This document shows, in pieces, positions 1 to 11,782 of a DNA stretch of 64,000 nt. The stretch is taken from the NCBI GenBank assembly GCA_965644295.1, contig CBFFRP010000067.1:1-64000 (forward strand), read 5' to 3'. Positions within the stretch are counted from its first letter, which is position 1. Every line of letters begins with the position of its first letter. Below the pieces are notes generated by a model. It did not search any database and was not told where the DNA came from. It was given only the letters and a program-made list of their open reading frames with translations. Both the position numbers and the translations under genes were made by a program. This DNA is from Paraphysomonas bandaiensis. Lineage: Eukaryota > Chrysophyceae.

Positions 1-1952
1 ATATGCACCGTAGGTGAAATACTGTGGCAGTATTTTTTGGGTAGCGTGTGACTATGTTTCACCTACGCCTGGAATATCAACAAAATAAAACTGAAATATC
101 AGATTTTTACCTTACGTGAAATTATCATGGCACACTGAATACCGGAGATTTCTATGTAGAATACAGTAGAATTCCGGAGATTTCTATGTAGAATACAGTA
201 GAATTCCGGAGATTTCTACGTAGAAATCGTATGCAAAAGATACAAGGTTGTATCTGTATGATATATGTGATCTGCGTAGAAACCATATTCACTTTAATAT
301 CGAACCTACATTGAATATCTTGTCTGTATTTAATACCATGGGTCCTCTCAGATGATACTTCTCCTGCTACATCTCGAGCTTCCTCCTCATCGACTTCAAG
401 AACGTCTCTCATTCTCTTAATTCATGCCAAAACAAAGGCAATGTATACTGGCAAAGTGAGGCATATGACGTAGTGCTTTTGTTCTCATTATCCTGAAAGG
501 TTGGATGATGAAGATAAGCTGATAATTTCTGCCAACAAAGACCGAGTGATGGAGTTCTTTGGGGTTCAGTGCAATACAGCTAACGACCGGAAGAAATTAG
601 ATGGACCAAATGATATACCCAATGACAGGAGGACCTCTACAGTGCATTACATGTTAAAGGCTATAGTGCATTAGTGTGAAGACTTTGTGGGACCTCTGAC
701 ATTTTGGTAATGGACAAGAAGGGATCCAACCATATCGGCTTTTATGTGGACTTCAAGCTTTGACAAAAGCTGATAGGGATGATTCTCATCTACGTGCAAG
801 AAAGACAATAGAATTCCTTCTTAAACGAGCATGGGAGTGTACTGAAATGCGATTCCAATCTTGTATTAAGCTGAATCCTAATACGCCCCCTCAATGAAAT
901 AATCAGTGAACCGTAGATAATAGAGAGAATATGAACTATACACACTGAGAGTAAAAACCGGAGTAGCTGTCACTAGTAATAAAAACTGCAGAGGTGCCAT
1001 ATTGTGAGGCCATCATGTATTTGTAAGCTGAATCCTAATAGTTTGGTAGAGTATATGAAAGTGCTTTGAAAGAATTGTATCGGGAGTTAGGAATGGAATG
1101 TAAGGATGTTGGTAATTTCAGATTTCAGTTATGGCAGTTTCTATAGTAGGCTATGTTCTAGTAGTAGAGGTAAGTGAGTACTATTCAATATTATACTAAG
1201 TAGTAATAATATACGCAGTATGTATGTCTACTACAGTATATATATTATTTGCACTTGAAATATATGTAAATTTTTGACTAAGAAAGTTGATTGTATATAA
1301 GCCAGCTACGAAAACCACTGTTAGATATATATTAGGGTCTATTTTCAAGTTTCAAGATATTCGTAGTTTCCAGAAAATTAGGGAAATAAAGCAATACAGA
1401 GAGGTACTGTGACTAATTCAGAAGACCTTGGCCACTGTGGTGTACCAGCGCGTGTGAATGGCAATCAGAAGAGGGCACGTAGTTCACTCAGTTAAGCAAA
1501 CAATAACCAAATCCTCCTTCCTTCATATACGTGAAATAAGAATAGGTGAAGTGGCACGCTATCACCATAATATAACTAATATTTGTTATTTTACGGCGGG
1601 TATGTACGTGTGTGCCTGTCTCAAGGGGTGTATATGTGTATGTATGTGAGAGGGTATGTAGCTCTATTAACAGTCACCCTCACATACATACAAGAACCTG
1701 GATCGCTTCAGAGCAGAGGTTGAAAGAAACACGACGGTGAAGAAGATATTCTTCTGTTTTTGGTGTGGATATCACCTCCTTTCATGGCACTGTTGATAGT
1801 TTAAAGTAACATATGAAGAGATGCGTTATATATGATACATACACACTTCACATAATACAACACGGTATTCCAAAAACACACATCTACAACCGACACAAAC
1901 TGAAAAGTATACATGAGTGTGACAGAATTTCACGTACTCCCGCATTGTATAT
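1..1952. repeat. Tandem duplication, copy 1 (1952-bp period)
   Basis: The block from position 1 recurs starting at 1953, so the period is 1952 bp. The first ~1500 bp of the two copies look identical. The last ~430 bp carry scattered substitutions and a 2-bp indel. Copy 1 may begin before the window. The unit contains an 11-bp inverted repeat near its start, a 32-bp internal tandem repeat, an 18-bp palindrome and only short ORFs with no recognisable product. A stretch around 480–900 reads open over some distance but is interrupted by stops in every frame. It may be decayed coding sequence. Confidence 0.95.
142..228. repeat. 32-bp short tandem repeat ending in an 18-bp palindrome
   Basis: A 32-bp unit starting ccggagatttctatgtagaa occurs at 142 and 174, with a third partial copy from 206. 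The partial copy carries a t-to-c change that completes the perfect palindrome GATTTCTACGTAGAAATC at 211–228. The same arrangement recurs at 2094–2180 in the second large copy. Confidence 0.9.
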
Positions 1953-3906
1953 ATATGCACCGTAGGTGAAATACTGTGGCAGTATTTTTTGGGTAGCGTG
2001 TGACTATGTTTCACCTACGCCTGGAATATCAACAAAATAAAACTGAAATATCAGATTTTTACCTTACGTGAAATTATCATGGCACACTGAATACCGGAGA
2101 TTTCTATGTAGAATACAGTAGAATTCCGGAGATTTCTATGTAGAATACAGTAGAATTCCGGAGATTTCTACGTAGAAATCGTATGCAAAAGATACAAGGT
2201 TGTATCTGTATGATATATGTGATCTGCGTAGAAACCATATTCACTTTAATATCGAACCTACATTGAATATCTTGTCTGTATTTAATACCATGGGTCCTCT
2301 CAGATGATACTTCTCCTGCTACATCTCGAGCTTCCTCCTCATCGACTTCAAGAACGTCTCTCATTCTCTTAATTCATGCCAAAACAAAGGCAATGTATAC
2401 TGGCAAAGTGAGGCATATGACGTAGTGCTTTTGTTCTCATTATCCTGAAAGGTTGGATGATGAAGATAAGCTGATAATTTCTGCCAACAAAGACCGAGTG
2501 ATGGAGTTCTTTGGGGTTCAGTGCAATACAGCTAACGACCGGAAGAAATTAGATGGACCAAATGATATACCCAATGACAGGAGGACCTCTACAGTGCATT
2601 ACATGTTAAAGGCTATAGTGCATTAGTGTGAAGACTTTGTGGGACCTCTGACATTTTGGTAATGGACAAGAAGGGATCCAACCATATCGGCTTTTATGTG
2701 GACTTCAAGCTTTGACAAAAGCTGATAGGGATGATTCTCATCTACGTGCAAGAAAGACAATAGAATTCCTTCTTAAACGAGCATGGGAGTGTACTGAAAT
2801 GCGATTCCAATCTTGTATTAAGCTGAATCCTAATACGCCCCCTCAATGAAATAATCAGTGAACCGTAGATAATAGAGAGAATATGAACTATACACACTGA
2901 GAGTAAAAACCGGAGTAGCTGTCACTAGTAATAAAAACTGCAGAGGTGCCATATTGTGAGGCCATCATGTATTTGTAAGCTGAATCCTAATAGTTTGGTA
3001 GAGTATATGAAAGTGCTTTGAAAGAATTGTATCGGGAGTTAGGAATGGAATGTAAGGATGTTGGTAATTTCAGATTTCAGTTATGGCAGTTTCTATAGTA
3101 GGCTATGTTCTAGTAGTAGAGGTAAGTGAGTACTATTCAATATTATACTAAGTAGTAATAATATACGCAGTATGTATGTCTACTACAGTATATATATTAT
3201 TTGCACTTGAAATATATGTAAATTTTTGACTAAGAAAGTTGATTGTATATAAGCCAGCTACGAAAACCACTGTTAGATATATATTAGGGTCTATTTTCAA
3301 GTTTCAAGATATTCGTAGTTTCCAGAAAATTAGGGAAATAAAGCAATACAGAGAGGTACTGTGACTAATTCAGAAGACCTTGGCCACTGTGGTGTACCAG
3401 CGCGTGTGAATGGCAATCAGAAGAGGGCACGTAGTTCACTCAGTTAAGCAAACAATAACCAAATCCTCCTTCCTTAATATACGTGAAATAAGAATAGGTG
3501 AAGTGGCACGCTATCACCATAATATAACTAATATTTGTTATTTTACGGCGGGTATGTACGTGTGTGCCTGTCTCAAGGGGTGTATATGTGTATGTATGTG
3601 AGAGGGTATGTAGCTCTATTAACAGTTACCCTCACATGCATACAAGAACCTGGATCGCTTCAGAGCAGAGGTTGAAAGAAACACGACGGTGAAGAAGATA
3701 TTCTTCTGTTTCTGGTGTAGATATCACCTCCTCTCATGGCACTGTTGATAGTTTAAAGTAACATATGAAGAGATGCGTTATATGATACATACACACTTCA
3801 CATAATACAACACCGTATTCCAAAATCACACATCTACAACCGACACAAACTGAAAGGTATACATGAGTGTGACAGAATTTCACGTACTCCCGCATTGTAT
3901 ATATAT
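1953..3906. repeat. Tandem duplication, copy 2
   Basis: This is the second copy of the 1952-bp unit. Similarity ends just before the tRNA-Glu gene, around 3906, where the shared tract ending gtatatatat gives way to unrelated sequence. Differences from copy 1 are confined to the last part, for example 1525 versus 3477 (c/a), and the 2-bp deletion near 3783. Confidence 0.95.
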
Positions 3907-3993
3907 CTACATATCTCGTTTCGTCAGGACCATAATCTCCATAATTATAATACCTTTATATTTTATAATTTTTACAAGACTTACATCAGCTCA

Positions 3994-4065
3994 TCCCGAT
4001 TAGTCCAGTGGTTAGGATATGGCCCTTTCAAGGCTGAGACCCGGGTTCAATTCCCGGATCGGGAA
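3994..4065 (+). tRNA. tRNA-Glu (anticodon TTC)
   Basis: A 72-nt cloverleaf. The acceptor stem is TCCCGAT (3994) paired with ATCGGGA (4058–4064), with discriminator A at 4065. The D-arm carries AGTGGTTAGGAT. The anticodon loop is CTTTCAA, giving TTC. The T-arm is GGGTTCAATTCCC. There is no intron, and it lies directly downstream of the tandem duplication. Confidence 0.95.
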
Positions 4066-4279
4066 ACTTTTTACTTTTTATTTAATATAATACGTGTACT
4101 GTATACATGCTGTATATGTATTTTGGTCAACTTTCCCAGTTTTTACTTCATACACGGTACATACAACACACAGTACTACATATACCTGTATATATACGTA
4201 TCCATTAACCACATACACAACACATTTAGCAAGTATATTATTATCAGATCATTAGATTTTAATATAAGTATTACTAATC

Positions 4280-5182
4280 ATGGGACTTACTTCTTCAACA
4301 GCTAAACAACCTGAAATTGGAGCGGACAACATATCCACTCCTCCATGGGCAGCAGAACGATCAAAGTGGGTGAATGTTTTCTTTGATGTGGAGGCTGACA
4401 GGTAAAGTATTCGATATGAATGATACACTATTCCCTTATATAGTTTTCAGTAAGCCACTAGGAAGAATTGAAATGAAACTTGCCAGTGATGTTGTGCCGC
4501 GAACGTGAGTATAGTGTGTTTCTTGTTTGTTAGAAGTATTAAATTTATTGCTATATAAACACATAGTGCTGAAAATTTCCGCGCCCTATGCACAGGTATG
4601 TATATAGATTATATTTTTATCATATGATTCACGTATGTTATTAGGAGAAAAAGGAAATGGTAAGAGTGGAAAACCTCTCAGCTACAAGGGAAGCCTTTTC
4701 CATCGTGTCATACCGGGTTTCATGTGTCAGGGGGGTGACTTTACGGTACGAGATGCAAGTAGTCCTATTACTATAGCTAAATGCTTCGTAGCGATTCAAT
4801 GGAACGGGTGGGGAGTCCATCTATGGAAACAAATTCCAAGACGAAGATTTCACGCTCAGGTCAGCGGTTATCACATGCATCGATTATTATGTTGATATCT
4901 TAATTTCAAGGCACACTGGCCCAGGGATTCTCTCAATGGCAAACGCTGGCCCTAATACTAATGGCTCTCAGTTTTTCATTTGCACTGCGGCGACGCCGCA
5001 CTTGGACGGGAAGCATGTGGTGTTCGGGTATGTGAGCAAGGGTATGAACATCGTGCGCGCGATAGAGGGATATGGATCAAGAGGAGTGAGTGCACGATCT
5101 TTTTATTCATTCACTTTAATTTAAACAAATACAGGGTGCGACGTCGGCAAAAATTTCTATTGCAAACTGTGGAGAGTTGTAA
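4280..5182 (+). CDS. Cyclophilin-type peptidyl-prolyl isomerase
   Basis: A single-domain cyclophilin that catalyses cis–trans isomerisation of prolyl bonds. It has no signal peptide, so it is probably cytosolic or nuclear. Seven exons keep frame: 4280–4401, 4451–4504, 4567–4595, 4645–4745, 4792–4859, 4911–5085 and 5135–5182. The start ATG gives [10 protein letters not shown]. Visible family motifs are [15 protein letters not shown] (the catalytic Arg, Phe and Gln), [25 protein letters not shown] and LDGKHVVFG. The residue usually Trp in human CypA ([11 protein letters not shown]) is His here ([11 protein letters not shown]), which in the family correlates with weaker cyclosporin binding. The N-terminus is about 25 residues longer than in minimal CypA. 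An intron inside the LCTG–E codon is shared in position and phase with the cyclophilin domain of the fusion gene at 39724. Confidence 0.93.
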
Positions 5183-5924
5183 TTAGTGTACCTGATAGCT
5201 AACAACCGCAGTTAGCATCTGTTCCTATGGCATGATAAATGTGAAGTTAAGATAATAATCACAACGTCATCACTTGAGTTGAATATAATTTATTTTCTTA
5301 GTGCAATGATATTACGTTTATTTAGCCAGGGAGAAGGAATGGTATTATTATGACAGACTATGCCTTCAAATTTGTAGATTTCTCTATGAGTGCAAGATAA
5401 TTACATGGAACAACATGACAAGATGACAAGTTCATTATTCATTAGGTCCATGAAAGTTATAGGTTATACTAGGTTTAGTTTACTCATAGCTCATAGACAA
5501 GCAACAAACTAAATAGTTGCACAAGATTTATATATCTGCTGACTAAAGACTAAAGTGCACTTCAGTACAGTATATGTCTGATACCCAGCGGCTTACAAAT
5601 ACAGTATACTTGTTTACTGCTTACCCGAGAATAACCTTCAAAACTTATGACTTTATGAATTCTTTTTCGATTCTATACTATATAAGTCAGAAAGAAAACA
5701 ATGATATATATAGTACCAATTGGTTCAATGCTACGCATGTCATTGATACCAAGAAATTCTTACAACTCACTACTTATAAGTCATTCTCTCGCCATAGTAG
5801 ATATTTCGCATTAATGCCGTTGGAAAATCATTCTAAAATAGCTATTTTGACATCTCTAAGATTCCAAGCATTTACATCACACAAAGGAATAAACAGAAAA
5901 ATCACCATGAAATATCGTGTTGAT
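5183..5924. other. Convergent intergenic region
   Basis: This lies between the 3' ends of the cyclophilin (+) and the transporter (−). It is AT-rich with only short ORFs, and the one at 5574 mostly overlaps the transporter on the opposite strand. I see no gene. Confidence 0.7.
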
Positions 5925-7376
5925 CTACACTATAGCACTTCGTGTATTGCCTGTGTGTTGCATAGTTTCAGACTTCGGGGGAACCATGGGTTGAAAGGAG
6001 TACATATATGACGCAATATTTACCAGCACCTGTAATAAGATAGTTACAAATGTAATAAACTACAAAATAGGTTCGCGTACCGCTCCCCATACAAACATGG
6101 TAGTTGGCTCAAAGTCGAATAGCACTACACTCAGTAGACATGATAATATGATAGAAAATGAAGTTGCAAAGCCTTTGAGAATATTATCAGCGTACTTCAC
6201 AACAACTGCAACCACAAGCCCACCAACGGCCTAATATTAAGTGTCATGCACATTAAAAAGAAGTATCAAACTGAAAACCTGAAGTGCTATGACTCCACAC
6301 ACGACAGAGTTGTACCCAAAGAAGAAACCCTTCGCATTTATTTTCTCATAATCCTAAGGAAACCGTAGTATTTTAATACGCCCGTCAAGTTGATACCGAA
6401 ACAATAATAATTTCATATTTTCAATGACAAAACACATATTTCAGGATATTGTGTAATAACAGCAGAAGACAACAATAAGTACCGCGTAATAAGCTCCACC
6501 AAAAGAGAGCACAATTGAGGTGATTCCCATTTGAATGTTCCGCACCCACACAGTCGACTTAGATCCCTTTAAAATACTCTCAAAGTACACGCCGGCAAAT
6601 CCCGACAAAATGGTGGCAAACATAACCGCTACAAACCCGACGAGTTGGTCACTGGATTCATTATCTTCGGAGGGAGACATCTGCATAAAAAATACATCTC
6701 TGTCAACGTCAAAGTAATAGTGTGATTTCAAAAACTCACTGTTGCTAGTTGTGTTATTCCAACACCAGCGGTGAGAACAACAAGTGCTCCCCACCTGAAA
6801 CACAAAAGATCTTTAACCCAACCCGACTAAAGCATACGACAACGACTTACTGAAGTGTTGATAGCTTTTTGTTTAAAATAAAAACTGAAAAAACAGCAGT
6901 AGTCAAAATCTTTGCCTGTATCGAAACTTAGATAGAAACACTGACACGCAGTATATACCTGATAGCACAATTGAAAAGATGCTGCATTGAGTCTACTCAA
7001 TGCAAAGTACTGTAAATTATTCTGGATCGTGTAAATTAATGATGGTACAGATGTTCGTAAGAGTTCCATCCATGACAAACTCTCCCGCATTTCAACCAAG
7101 AATTTATTTACATTGAACTCATTCTGAGAAAATACTACGAAGTTGCAGATGATGAACTTAAGTGCCTGCACATATTCTCAATCAGGTGATAGTATCGGAG
7201 GAATATCAATCGATCACCTCAGAAAGAGCAACAGCAGTAGAAGTTGTGTACATATCACCCTCTACAGTACGACTGTATCGCATTAATAGTACTAATAGGG
7301 TGTTCTGGAGGACAAGTATTGCAAGTGCAACATGTTTTAATGAAAACAACTGTGAAATCCATGATATCACTTTCAT
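5925..7376 (-). CDS. Nucleotide-sugar transporter, SLC35A family
   Basis: A multi-pass Golgi or ER membrane antiporter that exchanges cytosolic nucleotide sugars for lumenal nucleoside monophosphate. Eight exons on the minus strand keep frame and give 337 residues, typical of the family: 7218–7376, 6959–7165, 6851–6915, 6740–6794, 6483–6680, 6279–6353, 6081–6230 and 5925–6029. SLC35A signatures include [62 protein letters not shown] and [20 protein letters not shown]. The ATG at 7376 starts [13 protein letters not shown] and leads into the first hydrophobic segment. The exact substrate (UDP-GlcNAc, UDP-Gal or CMP-sialic acid) cannot be told from sequence. It is transcribed divergently from the acid phosphatase gene at 7860. 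Confidence 0.93.
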
Positions 7377-7859
7377 TTCCAATTCACAAAACGCTTTGAG
7401 TGTTCTTATTGCATCTACTTCTTACTCTGTAAAATCCAGAAAGAATAACCCTTTCCTATACCACTATGATGGTTAATATGCACGATATTATGTTGCTGGA
7501 CATTTGCAACTCTTGAAACCTCTGCTCAACAGCGCTCTCCTCTTCAAACTGCTGTACTCATATACCACTGTATTTCTAGGTATGGTGGACAGACTACACC
7601 ACGACTTGGTTTTGAATCTGCTGATGATGCTATCTTGTACTAGAACAATGTATGGTATTGCTGTACACATCTGTACAGCAGGGTGTGTATGTATGATACG
7701 ATGGCCACACTCAAGTGAATATCGTACATATGGTAGCTCCCATACCTTCTCATATACATATATATATATGGCATAGTGTGTTCACCATACAGAACATAAC
7801 AACACTATATCCTCATATTAACCGCCCTGATTATATCTATAATCACACATCTATTGACT
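7377..7859. promoter_or_regulatory. Divergent intergenic region
   Basis: A 483-bp gap between the transporter (−) and the acid phosphatase (+). It presumably holds both promoters. I see no defined element beyond AT-rich tracts such as tatatacatatatata near 7750. Confidence 0.4.
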
Positions 7860-9820
7860 ATGTCTAGAGTGTACTTCTCTCTGAGTACAGTGTTTATTTT
7901 ATTATCTCTTGTAAAGGGCTCTACAACCCCGACACAGGTACACTATCGCCCTCATCACTCTCTATCAACATATTGATATATATTATAGGTCCACATTGCT
8001 TTAGCTGGGGCTGATAGTAATGGGAACTCCAATAGCATGGCTGTGTCATGGCAGACTGAGGAGAACACGGCCACATCTGTTGTGTATTACGGCACACAGC
8101 CTGGGGACTATCAGGATGTTTCGCAGGGGAAATCCTCATCATGTATGTGCGATGTATTCAAATGTGTTAGTTTATGATGTGATATTAGACTACGAGACCT
8201 TCCACCACCATGTTGTCATTGGTCCTTTGACTCCGGACACAACATATTACTACAAAGTTGGTGATGGTGACGGTGGTTACAGCCAAGAGTTTAAGTTCAG
8301 ATCTGCCCCTCTCTCATCCAAGAACATGAATCTAACATTTGCTGTGTTTGCTGACCTCGGTATGATCACCTGATACTGTTTTTGAGTTGTTTGTATGTGA
8401 CATATGGTCATGTAGGACTGAATAACGGTGACGCGACTGTAAACTTTCTAAAAAGTATTCAAGATGAAGTTGCACTTATCTGGCACGGTGGTGATGTGTC
8501 CTATGTACGTCTATGCTCCCTTCTTCTACTTTACTTTATACATGACAATTTGCATATATTTTTATAAACCTTAACAATATCTTCGGTGACGATATACAAT
8601 ATCGCAGGCGGACGATTCTTTCTTGCATGTCGGATGTGCCACCAAGTTCTGCTATGAGCAGGTGTGGGATGATTACATGAACGAAATTGAGCCCATTGCA
8701 TCTGCGTTGCCCTATATGACTGCTGTGGGTAACCATGAGGTTGAATGCCATGACCCAGCCTGTTTAGCGGACTCGGAGAAACGTGATAAACTCAGCAACT
8801 TCTCTGCATATAACACTCGTTTCCGCATGCCCTCTTCTGAATCTGGCTCTGGGGCATTAAACATGCACTTCAGCTTCAACTATGGGCCTGTTCATTTCAT
8901 TTCAATCGATACTGAGACGGGATACCCCGGTGCTGCGGAGGAGACCAGGTATGTTCTCCCATGTGGCGGGTTCGAAGAGCAGTTGGGATGGCTAGAGGAC
9001 GATCTCAAGAAGGCTAATGAGGAGAGGGACGTGAGACCTTGGGTGTTTGTACAGGGCCATCATCCTATGTACCAGGGTAATAGCATCAATAAGGAATTCC
9101 AGGCGGCCATGGAAGACCTATTTTATACTTATGGCGTCGACGTATATTTCTCAGGCCACGTGCACTCTTATGAGAGAGATGTACCGGTGAGCTCCATATA
9201 CTCATAAACTCGTTGCAATTCTTGCTGTATGCATTGTTATGCTGTAGGGAAATTTCATTACACTACATCGTGTGATATATTCATTGTCGTGTAGGTATAC
9301 AATGGTGTGATTGACCCCAATGGCTACAACAACCCTGCTGCCACTACTTATCTTATGATTGGAGGGGCCGGTAACGACGAAATGCACGGAGCTCAGGTAC
9401 TATATCCTTCAGGCATTACATATTATATTCTCGTAGCTTTCATGAAGTGTTTCTGTCATTTGTACAGTTACTCTTTGCTGTTGCGTTTTTTGTATAAACC
9501 CAAAGTGCGAGTCACTCATGAATCATTTCGTTTAGGTGTCTGCCGCGGCGGCTTCTGGTGCCACCACTGTGCCATCAAAGCCTGTGGTTCCTGGAAGTTC
9601 AGTTCCTACGGAGGGACAAGGAAAATGGAGAGCATCCACCAAGAATGGCGCCTGGACTGCTGTCACCGATCATGACTACTTTGGCATTGGCAAGGTGACC
9701 ATTATGGACGAGTCCACCCTTGTTTTCGACTACTTCCGCACTGGTACAGGGGAGCTGCATGATTCTGTCACACTTAAGCGAGATCACTCCGCGCTCACAA
9801 GAAAGTTTAAAAAGCACTAA
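7860..9820 (+). CDS. Purple acid phosphatase (secreted metallophosphoesterase)
   Basis: Hydrolyses phosphate esters at acid pH with a dinuclear metal centre. It is predicted secreted or lysosomal. Seven exons keep frame (485 aa): 7860–7937, 7989–8142, 8189–8359, 8416–8504, 8608–9186, 9295–9396 and 9536–9820. Exon 1 encodes a hydrophobic signal peptide (MSRVYFSLSTVFILLSLVKG). A fibronectin-like N-terminal domain follows (SMAVSWQTEE, LTPDTTYYYKVGDG). All five metal-ligand blocks of the family are present: ADLG, GDVSY, GNHE, GHHPMY and GHVHSYER. A C-terminal domain ending TVTLKRDHSA-type sequence is also typical of purple acid phosphatases. No transmembrane anchor or GPI signal is evident. The role is probably phosphate scavenging or lysosomal dephosphorylation. 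Confidence 0.95.
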
Positions 9821-10800
9821 TAACTCGGAATACTGTGCTTCCTAACGTTACAAGTGGTTATGGTGCTCTGGTTGACAACACCTACAGCCTATAACTCGCA
9901 GTAATGATGTATGTAATGATAACTCTTAAGATGATATCTTGTGTGAGATGCGATGCCATGAATTCTTGCATCGCTTATGAATAAATATCAACTTAATAAC
10001 GTATTCGTATTGATGGTTCATGGTACTGCAGTTGTCAAGTCTACTCTACACTCTACACCCTAGGTTGCATTTGCGTAGCTATATGTGTTCGCTTAGTTGA
10101 GAATGACACTACCACTATGCTTGCGGCGAAGTTTAAAGAGTTCTCGTATAAAATTATTTAAGAATTCTATACCAAAATTTGACTATTAGGATGGTGAAAT
10201 AACTTAAGTAGCTAGCTAACTAAACTTGAACTCACAGTAATTTATGAGAAATATTATAATAATAATATCTCACCATTTCATTGATATTCTTCGCCACTTT
10301 TATATTCTCTCCTCTACCAACTAATATTATCAGATCTTAAATTGACGATAGATACGATGTTATACAGTCAAACTATTTCAGCTTCTCTAACATAATCCAT
10401 ATCTAACATAACATAATAGTTTGAAATATTCAAATCAAGCAATGTCATTCTTAAACTAACGGTTAAAATTCGAATGCCATAAAAAATTAAAAATACAGCT
10501 TTCACTTGTTTACCAATACAAGAAAAACGTAACATTCTCTCGAATATCACAAAAATTAATTCTGTTGAAACTCCACGGCTTCTACGAATATATAGAAGGA
10601 ATCTAATATTCCTAGTCAATACGGGGGAAATTCTTTGACACACCAAGTTTGGTATAAACCACTACCATCAAATAATATAATTTATCAGTTTACAGTGACT
10701 ACGTGTTTATTAGTTCTCAAAACTAAATATTTTCACTCATTCATGAGAGCATACTCCAGCCATAAATGGATGAATGCAGCCTGTATAGTAGTTAATGTCG
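9821..10800. other. Intergenic, no gene seen
   Basis: AT-rich sequence downstream of the phosphatase. It has only short ORFs without similarity I recognise. Confidence 0.6.
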
Positions 10801-11140
10801 CAATAGGCGTTTAAGAGTCAGAACTATTCTAGCATTACTGTAGCAATTCAACTAACTAGTGCTTAACTCTGATGTTCTACTATTTAACACTACAAAAGCA
10901 GTTTGTGTGTCATCGCAAGCACCAAGGTGGGCCCAGTCCTGGACACCTGTGTTCGTCAGGGCCGACGTCTACATAAGCAACACTTCTATTAGTGTTCCTT
11001 GTACACACAAGCATTTGGCTATGAGTGGGAAGAAAATTATCTGCTGACTGTATATGCGGCTCACGTTAGTTTCCCGGAGAAATTTCTCCGGTACGAATTC
11101 CCTAGAAGAGGTGCGAGTCCGACTTTGTTGAGGGTAGTTT
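10801..11140 (+). repeat. Dispersed repeat, copy A
   Basis: Shares long blocks with 20521–20960 (+) and 22054–22503 (−). These include caataggcg at the left edge, taagagtcagaacta, gcttaactctgat, acaagcatttggctatgagt, gctcacgttagtttcccgga and gactttgttgaggg at the right edge. Part of it reads as a decayed coding sequence, with residues like FGYEWEENYLLTV and AHVSFPEKFL preserved. It lacks the central block present in copies B and C. Confidence 0.85.
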
Positions 11141-11782
11141 GTATATATGTAATACATCGCTTTTCATTTTCGCATTCAAAAGTGAATCGGGAAGGTTTTC
11201 GTTACTAAGTTCGAGCTAGTTTAACAGCTTCCTCCTTCATTTCATGGCTTCAAGCCACACTATCTTACGGTTGGCAGGGTTATCGTCAAGGCACCCTTAT
11301 CGTCTTAGAGAACAGAGCACGGCACTACCATCACATATTTAATATTTAATAATGAGGCTCTACACCGCAAACTACGCACATACCATTCAGGTACCGAGGG
11401 TGGCTCAAGTACGTGTTCCTCTAGTCCCCTGGTCCAAGGGCCATATCATAGTTGGATATATCATTGATATAGGTCCTCGCTGCATCGTCAGGCCGACCGC
11501 ATTTAGCTCGACATGTGTTTCACATCAATGCCCCTCAGTGCTCAGGACATAATTATGACGTGTAACTCTGACCCTACAAATATATCAAAAGTAACGCTAT
11601 CAAGTCGAGGAAGTATTTGATGAATGCACAACAGCAATCCTAGTTTATAACCATTAAGATAGTGAGTATTAATTATTCAATTAAGTTATTTCTTCTTAAC
11701 AAGCTAACATACAATGAGGAGTGCAGTTTCTATTACAAATATCTATATGAAAGATCCCTCGACACTAAATCTACTAATATGG
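11141..11782. other. Intergenic, no gene seen
   Basis: It separates repeat copy A from the 3' end of the EF-hand gene. The short ORF at 11352 has no recognisable motif. Confidence 0.6.

Noticed and set aside
3895-4305. A 136-codon frame overlapping the tRNA-Glu
   Set aside because: The tRNA lies inside it in the same orientation, and the rest is low-complexity AT-derived sequence.
5574-6011. A 145-codon frame on +
   Set aside because: Its 3' part is antisense to the last exon of the nucleotide-sugar transporter, and it shows no motif.
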